Shown: piece after piece, positions 43,901 to 52,900 of the stretch | Numbering within the stretch: position 1 is the stretch's first letter | Layout of the letters: each line of letters opens with the position of its first letter | Assembly (NCBI RefSeq): GCF_026790145.1 | Contig: NZ_JALAMS010000002.1 | Coordinates: 1-64,000 of the forward strand | Length of the DNA: 64,000 bases | From: Bacillus_I endophytica_A | GTDB taxonomy: Bacteria > Bacillota > Bacilli > Bacillales > Bacillaceae_H | Reading direction: 5' to 3' | Notes under the pieces: model-generated | The model's input: the letters and a program-made list of their open reading frames with translations, nothing else | The model's database searches: none | Told to the model about the DNA's origin: nothing | Position numbers and translations under genes: made by a program

Positions 43901-46900
43901 ACCAATCCCTTACTTTTGTATCATCTATCAACTGGATTCGCGTCGGTGATGTGGTAATAAAAGGACCTACGATGTGTTCAACATCGATAATCTCCGTAGG
44001 GCGCCCTGAGCTAGTTACACCAAAGACAATGTCATTTTCACCACTATACCGGCTCATGAGATACGCCCACGCACCTTGAATTATCGTACTCAAAGTGAGC
44101 TTATTGCGCTTCGCCCAGCTTTGTAAAGCTTGGGTCTGCTCTTCTGATAAATGAGTAACCTTCTCTGTGTAACCTTTTTCTTGCTCTTTACTTTCTAAGC
44201 CCAGCGGGGTTGGCGCTGTAAAACCTTTAAGTTTCTCTCTCCAGAATTGTTCCGCCTGATCCTGATTCTGTTCTCTTAGCCATTGGATATATTTCTTGTA
44301 TGGCGATGACTTAGGTAAATTCACAGCTTCTCCATTCATTATCTTCTGATACACTGTAAGCAATTCGGTAAAGACCAGTGGTAGGCTCCATCCATCCAAC
44401 AGAATATGGTGATGTGTCCAAACAACCCGATATTCTTCCTCACCCTCTTGAATGACAGTCACCCGCATCAATGGCGCTTTATCAAAAAGAAAGGCTTGTT
44501 TTCGATCTAATGCCAAAAAGACTTTTCTTTTCGCCTCTTTTTCTTCAGCAGTCAGCGTACGCCAATCTTCTTCATTCATCTTAAATGGAATGTTGTCATA
44601 CACCACTTGTAAAGGCTCTTCAATTTCATCCCAAACAAATGCTGAACGAAGAATCTCATGCTGCTGAATCACCAATTTCCACGCCTGCTCGAAGGTAGGA
44701 ATATCCAATTCCCCTCTAATCATGAAACTTAATTGCACTATATACGGCGCTACATGTTCATCCTCTTGGTCATGTAGTGTATGAAAAATCATACCTTCCT
44801 GCAAAGGCGATAGTGGATACAAATCGTTAATCGGATAGTTCTTTCCACGATTCATCTTGGATAGTACTTTTGTCAAACCTACTTGGTTAAGATTAGCCAT
44901 CGCAAAATCCGAAACGGTCATTGCAGATTCTCCATCCGAAGATTGAATCAATCTGCTCAATTGATGGATCAGATTCTCTGCAATACTTTGAATAGTTGAT
45001 TTCGCAAATTGTCCAACATTGTACACCCAAGTGAACTGAAGTTTTCCATCCTTTACAATCCCAATTACATCAATTAAATGCGATCGCTTGGACCCAGAAG
45101 CATGATCTAAACGCTTAAATCCGTTCTCTGGAACAAACATTGCATCGTCAGAAAACATTTGGTCAAATTGTCCAAGATAGTTAAAACTAATGAACGGTGT
45201 ATGTTGAGACCCCAATTGCTCACACATTGTTGCGTTCAAGTACCGCAAAATCCCATAGTCAACGCCCTTATTAGGAATTTTGCGCACTTGTTCTTTAACT
45301 GCTTTTAATGCTGCAATTGGCGTGTGGGCACCGGTAATATTTAAGTGAACAGGATAAATACTTGTAAACCACCCCACTGTTCTCGATAGGTCAACGTCTT
45401 CAATAATTTCTTCTCGACCATGCCCCTCTAAATCCACGGTCAGTATCGGCTGTCCTGTCCATACTGTCGTAGCTTGTACCAATGCTGCTAATAGTACTTC
45501 ATTAATTTGGGCACGATGAGTGCTTAAAACCTCTTGCAATAACGTACGGGTCTCTTTCTCATCTAGTACCACGGTAATTTCCTCAGTTACTTCGTTTATT
45601 GAATCATTAACAGTTACATCCACTGGTGGCATAACTACTTCTTGTTTGGACTGCTGCTTCCAGTAATCAAGCACTTCTTGCGATATTGTAGATTCAGCGT
45701 AATGATGTAATTTCTCCGACCACGCTTTAAAGGATGTACTCTTCATAGGTAATTGAATTTTCTGTCCCTGAATTGCTTGAGTATATGCAGTTTGCAGATC
45801 TTCCAATAAAATCCGCCAAGAAACACCATCTACTGCTAAGTGATGAATTGACCAAAATAATCGGCCAGTCTTCTTCTCACCTTCATCAAAATATACCATC
45901 CTCATTAACGGACCGGCATGTAAATTCAAACTTTCTTGTGCAATATTAATCTCTTTTTGAATCACTTGATACCAATCTGCTTGCGGCACTTCTTCTAATG
46001 AAATTACAATCAGCGTCGATTGTTCTTCTATTCCTTCATTCCACTGTTTCCAAGCTCCATCAGGTAAACATTCATATCTTAAACGCAGGGCATCATGATG
46101 AAGCAGAAGGTTACGCACTGACTTCTCCAGTGATACTATGTCCAGTCGCTCTTTTGTTCTAAAGAACATGGATTGATTCCAATGATGTGGGTTAGAATGA
46201 TTTTGTGCAAAAAAACTTTGCTGAATAGGTGTAAGAATCATATCTCCAGTTACAATTCCCTGTTCGGCTTGTACCCCCTCTTCTTCTTTGACTACTTGCG
46301 CCAGCTCGGCAATCGTTTGGTGTTCAAATATTTGTTTTGGAGTCAACTGTAAACCTGCTTGCTTCACACGGGAGACAATCTGAATGCTGAGAATTGAGTC
46401 TCCACCGATTTCAAAAAAGTTGTCATGAATGCCAATACGTTTTAAACCCAGCACACGTTCCCAAATTACAGAAAGTATTTGTTCACGTTCATTTCTTGGA
46501 GCTACGTAACCTTCTTGTGTGCCTTGATAATCTGGTATAGGCAAAGATTTTCGATCAATCTTTCCATTTATGGTCAATGGTAACTCTTCCATTTCGACAA
46601 AGTAGGAAGGAACCATATGGTTTGGCATTTTTGTTTTGAGATACTCGCGCCATTCCTCCTTACTCCCTTCTCCCACTACATAAGCTACCAGCCTCTTATC
46701 TCCCGGCTGGTTTTCCCTAACCATCACAACTGCTTCTTTTACCAAGAAGTCCTCTTGTAAGGTAGCCTCAATTTCTCCAAGTTCAATCCGAAATCCTCTA
46801 ATTTTCACTTGATTATCTATTCTGCCTAGATAGTCTAAATTACCATCAGGAAGATATCTCACGAGGTCTCCCGTCCGATATAACCTCTCTCCTTCTTTGA

Positions 46901-49900
46901 ATGGATGACGAATAAATCGTTCGGACGTTAACTCTGGACGATTCAAGTATCCTTTCGCTAGACCTGCTCCACCGATATAAAGTTCACCCATCACACCAAC
47001 TGGAACTGGTAACAAATTCTTATCTAATACATAAGTTTGAACGTTTGGTAGCGGACGCCCGATGGTAACTCTCGTGCTATCTTTTTTAATATGATAGCAT
47101 GTTGCATCAACAGTACATTCTGTAGGGCCATATACGTTATAAAAATCAATTTTGTCAGCTCCTACTAGTTGTTCCCATAATGACGGCATAATTGCTTCTC
47201 CACCAACCAACACCTTGCTTGGAACATGAACACTATCATTTGTTTCTAACAACCCGCTATCGAGGAGTAATTGGAGTAACGACGGTGTTATATCGAACAT
47301 TTCCAATTTGTTCTCACGAATATACCCTACAAACTGTTGAGGATCACTGCGAACTTCGTTCGGAATAATATACAAACTCGAACCATACAACAGCATTTGT
47401 AATTGTTGAATAGATACATCAAAGGCAATGGAAGCATTTAAACCAACACGCATGTTAGCAGGTATCTCATGTGAGAAAACTTCTTTTTGTAAACCATACG
47501 ACAGGTTTATTACAGAATGGTGCTGTACTAAAGCCCCTTTGGGATTCCCTGTCGAACCAGAAGTATAGATAACATACGCTAGGTTTTCTCCTGTTACCTC
47601 ACATACTGGTGACAGTTTGCTTTCTTGCGAAATCATTTCTTGATCCCTATCCAAACAAACTGCCGTGACTTCTTTAGGTATCCAACCTTCTAATTCCTCG
47701 TTCGTAACTAATACTTGGATTCCTGCGTCATCCAGAATATATCGTAGGCGACTTTCTGGATAGGATGGATCTAATGGAACATAGGCTGCCCCAGCCTTCC
47801 AGATTCCCATGAGACCAACAACCATCTCAACTGAACGCTGGAAGCAAAGCCCGACCAATGATTCCGCCCCAATCCCGCATTTCCGAAGATAATGGGCCAA
47901 TTGGTTTGCTTTTTCATTCAACTCTCGATATGTCAGCTGCTGATTTTCATCTACCACTGCCACCGTATCAGGTGTACGATTCACTTGCTCTTCAAACAAT
48001 TTATGAATCACACTCTCACGGGGATACGCTATGGCAGTATCATTCCACTCCTCAAGTTGTTGCTGCTCAGATTCTGATAGCATCGGCAACTTCGATAATG
48101 GTTTATCAGGATGTTCCACAATTATATTCAACCAGTTTTCAAAATGCTCAGCCATGCATCTGATAGTTCCACTGTCAAATAAATCAGTCTTATAAACAAA
48201 AGAAAGCAATAAACCCTCTTCTACTTCTGTGGCACTTAAACTCAAGTCAAACTTAGCGATTGAAGCGTAACTCTCCATTGCTTCAATATTCCGTCCATGA
48301 AGCTCTGGTAGCTCTTGTCTAGTATTTTGTAAAGTAAACATAGTTTGGAAAATCGGAGAATGACTTGTACTTCGCTCAGGTTGGATAACTTCTACAATTT
48401 TTTCAAACGGAACATCTTGGTACTCATATGCCTTCAATGCTTTTTTCCGTACTTGAGACAACAACTCTTGAAATGCCGGTGTGCCACTCAAATCAGCTCG
48501 ATAAACCAACGTATTGACAAAGAAACCGATCAGTCCTTCAATCTCTCTATAATTTCGATTTGCAATCGGGCTTCCAACAAGAATATCCGATTGTCCTGTA
48601 TATCGAGCAAGGAAGCTTTGATACGATGCTAATAGGGTCATGAAAAGCGTTACCCCTTCTTGACGACTAAGTTCGTTAAGTTTGTCCAGTAATGAGCGTG
48701 ACAACAACACAGTGTGTGTTAATCCATGATGAGTTTGTATCGCAGGACGAGGACGATCCATTGGCAACATTAAGACCGGTAACTCACCAGACAGCTCTTC
48801 CTTCCAATATGCGAGCTGTTGATTTAGTACTTCCTCTTTCAACCATTCCCTTTGCCATTGAGCAAAATCGGCATATTGAACTGGTAATGGTGCGAGCTCT
48901 GTTGATTTTCCGCCAACTGCCCCCTCATAAAATGCCATCCATTCTTGGAGCAAGATTTCCATCGACCATCCATCCGAGATAATATGATGCATGTTACAAA
49001 GAAGAATCCATTCTTCTTCTGAGATTTTCACGATTTGCCCACGGAACAACGGCCCCTGCTCTAAGTCAAATGGAGCTTCGACTTCAGTTTGAATCCATTG
49101 CTTCACTTCTCTTTCTTGCTCTTCTGGAGAAAGCTTAGTTAAATCCATTTGTGGAAGGGAGCAGAAAGCATACGGTTGAATCTGCTGCACAGGATGACCG
49201 TTCACTTCATGAAAAACCGTCCGCAATGATTCATGACGCTCTATCAGCTGATTCCATCCCGTTTCCAATGCTTGGGGTACCCAATCCCCTGTAAGGCGGC
49301 ATACCATCGGCATATTGTAAAGTGCACTATTAGGCGTAAATTGATCGATAAACCATAAGCGCTGTTGGGCATAAGAAAGCGGAATGGCTTCCCCTCGTTC
49401 CATCGGAATCAGTGGTGGAATCTCTCTTTTTTTGTCTCCCTTACACAACTGATCTAATCGCTTTGCCAGTGCCTCCACCGTTGAATACTCAAACAGTTCA
49501 CGTACCGGTAATTCGATTTGGAAAATTTCTTGTACGCGTGAAACTACTTGAGTAGCAAGTAATGAGTGACCACCAAGTTCGAAGAAAGAATCCTGAACAC
49601 TAATATTTCCTATCCCTAGCACTTGACTCCATACTGAGGCAATAAGCTCTTCCATTGGATTTCTTGGGTATACATTATTTTCAGTAGATAGTTCACCAGG
49701 TATAGGCAATGCCTTCAAATCAAGTTTTCCATTTGGTGTAAGTGGTAAAAATGCCATCTCAACAAAGTTTGCTGGAACCATGTAATTTGGTAAATGTGTT
49801 TGTAGATGTTCTCGCCATTCATGAACACTTCTTTCCCCAACTACATAAGCTACTAATCGCTTGTCACCTGGCTCATCCTCTCGTACCAATACAACAGCTT

Positions 49901-52900
49901 CTTTCACAGACGAATGCGCCTGTAAAGTTGCTTCAATTTCTCCCAATTCAATCCGGAAACCACGAATTTTCACTTGGTCATCTATACGCCCATGGAACTG
50001 GAGAGCACCATCAGGAAGATAACTTGCTTTGTCTCCGGTGTAATAGAGGCGTTCCCCTGACTTGAATGGATTTGAAATAAATTTTTCCTTTGTGAGATCC
50101 GGACGATTGGCATATCCGCGAGCAAGACTCTTTCCTCCGATATAGAGATCTCCAATCACACCAATTGGTACTGGCTGAAGATGAGAATCTAACACATAAA
50201 CTTCTGTATTCGCAATCGGTCGACCAATCGATGGCATACCTGCTGTCATTCCTACAGGTACATAACAATCCGTGGTAACGACGGTATTTTCTGATGGACC
50301 ATACTGATTAATTACCGCAAAGGGAATTTGTTCAGATGGATACTGTGTTAATTGATCTCCTCCCGTAATAATAAAACGAAGATCAATCTTTTCTGGCCAA
50401 GATAATTTCAAGAGTCTTTCCAGAATAGGTGTAGGTGCAAAACTAGCCGTAATCCGCGAATCAATGAGCCAATCTCGTAGCGCCTCTGGATTAATTCTCA
50501 ACTCCTCTGTTGACAGGTAGAGTGCTGCACCAGCAGTAAGATACGGCCAAATCTCTTGGACAGCCGAATCAAAAGCAATCCCCGCAATCTGAGTCGCACG
50601 ATCCTCTGCTGTAATTTGATAAACTTCTTGATGCCAAGAGACCATATTCATTAATGAGCGATATTCAACCATGACACCCTTTGGCTTTCCAGTAGAACCA
50701 GAGGTGTAGACGATATAAGCTAAGTGCTCTGGATTTATATGTCGCTTCGGTGCTATTACACTTTCCTCTATTATTTCTTCTAACCTCACCGTTTCGACCT
50801 GTTCGGAAAGGCTTTTTTGCACTGCCGTCGTCACCACGATTTGAATTCCTGCATCTTCAATCATGTATTGTAACCTTGATTTTGGATACAACGGATCTAA
50901 GACGACATAAGCCCCACCAGCTTTTAATATGCCCAGTAAACTTACCATGAGCTCAGCCGACCTCGGAAGGTAAACGCCCACAACTGATTCGGGAGTAACT
51001 CCTTTTTTCTGTAAAGCATTTGCCAACTGATTTGCTTGGGCATCCAGTTCACTGTAAGTCCACTCTCTTGTTTGATCAACTACTGCAATCGCATCAGGAC
51101 GCCTTGCTACTTGTTCCTCGAATCTGTCGCAAATAAGGCCCTGATGTGACATTTCTATTGCAGTGTCATTCCATGTTTCTAATAACAAAGCACGCTCAGA
51201 TTCAGATAGCATACTCAGACTATTCAATGGTCTTTGTGGGTGATGAGAAACTTCGTGTAACCATTTCTCAAAATGTCCTGCCATCCGTTCAATAGTTGTA
51301 ACATTGAATAAATCCTTATTGTATTCAAAAGTAAAAATTAATCCTTCTTCCGTCTCAACTACCATTACACTTAAATCAAACTTTGCGATTGGACTATGGC
51401 TTTCTATCATTTCGATACTTCTACCAGACAACACTGGGAACTCTTGTTTCATATTTTGCAAGATGAACATGGTCTGAAAAATTGGAGAATGACTTGTACT
51501 CCTCTCTGGTTGTACAACTTCTACAATTTTTTCAAAAGGAATATCTTGATATTCATACGCCTTCAATGCCTTTTGACGAACCTGAGATAAGATATCCTGG
51601 AATGTCGGTTCGCCACTCAGATTAGCCCGATAGACTAACGTGTTGACGAAGAAACCAATTAACCCTTCTATCTCTCTGTAATTTCGATTTGCAATCGGAC
51701 TTCCAACGAGAATATCTTCCTGTCCTGTATAGCGAGATAGAAAACTCTGATAAGCAGCCAACAGGGTCATGAAGAGTGTCGACCCTTCTTGACGACTAAA
51801 TTCGTTCAGTTTGTCGCGCAGCGTACTTGGCAGCAACACAGTGTATGTCGAACCACGATGGGTTTGTATTGCGGGACGAGGACGATCCCTAGGCAGTTGA
51901 AGTACAGGAAGCTCCCCAGACAATTCTTCCTTCCAATATTGGAGTTGTTGCTCAAGCACTTCTTCCTTCAACCATCCCTTTTGCCACTGGGCAAAGTCTG
52001 CATATTGAACCGGTAATGGTTCAAATTCTGCTACCTTCCCATCCATGGCTTTCTCATAGAAGGCCATCCACTCTTCAAGTAGAACTCCTATGGACCATCC
52101 ATCCGAAATGATATGATGCAGAGTACAAAGGAGAATCCATTCTTCCTCTCCCACTTGCAAAATAATTGCCCGGATCAGTGGGCCCTCCCCTAAATCAAAT
52201 GGCACTTCTGTTTCTTGCTGAATCAAACGTTTAACTTCTGCTTCTCGGTCTTCTGGAGAAAGCATAGTTAAATCCATTTGTGGAAGGGAGCAGAAAGCAT
52301 ACGGTTGAATCTGCTGCACAGGATGACCGTTCACTTCATGAAAGACCGTCCGCAATGATTCATGACGCTCTATCAGCTGATTCCATCCCCTTTCCAATAC
52401 TTGGGGTATCCAATTCCCTGTAAGGCGGCATACCATCGGTATATTGTAAAGTGCACTATTAGGCGTAAATTGATCGATAAACCATAAGCGCTGTTGGGCA
52501 TAAGAAAGCGGAATGGCTTCCCCTCGTTCCATCGGAATCAGTGGTGGAATCTCTCTTTTTTTGTCTCCCTTACACAACTGATCTAATCGCTTTGCCAGTG
52601 CCTCTACCGTTGAATACTCAAACAGTTCACGTACCGGTAATTCGATTTGGAAAATTTCTTGTAAGCGTGAAACTACTTGAGTAGCAAGTAATGAATGACC
52701 ACCAAGTTCGAAGAAAGAATCCTGAACACTAATATTTTCTATATCTAGCACTTGACTCCATACGGAAATGATGAGCTCTTCCACTGGTGTTCGTGGTGAA
52801 GTAATATTTTCACTTATGAACTGTGCTTCCATTTCCAGTAAGGCTTTCCGATCAACCTTACCATTTGGAGTGAGTGGCATCGCTTCAATTTTGAAAAAGT

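Noticed and set aside
42791..48020. Possible sequencing or assembly duplication in krsC
   Set aside because: The two tracts differ at a dozen scattered positions and lie in distinct module contexts (one followed by T-E, the other by T-TE), so I treat them as real; long reads would still be worthwhile.
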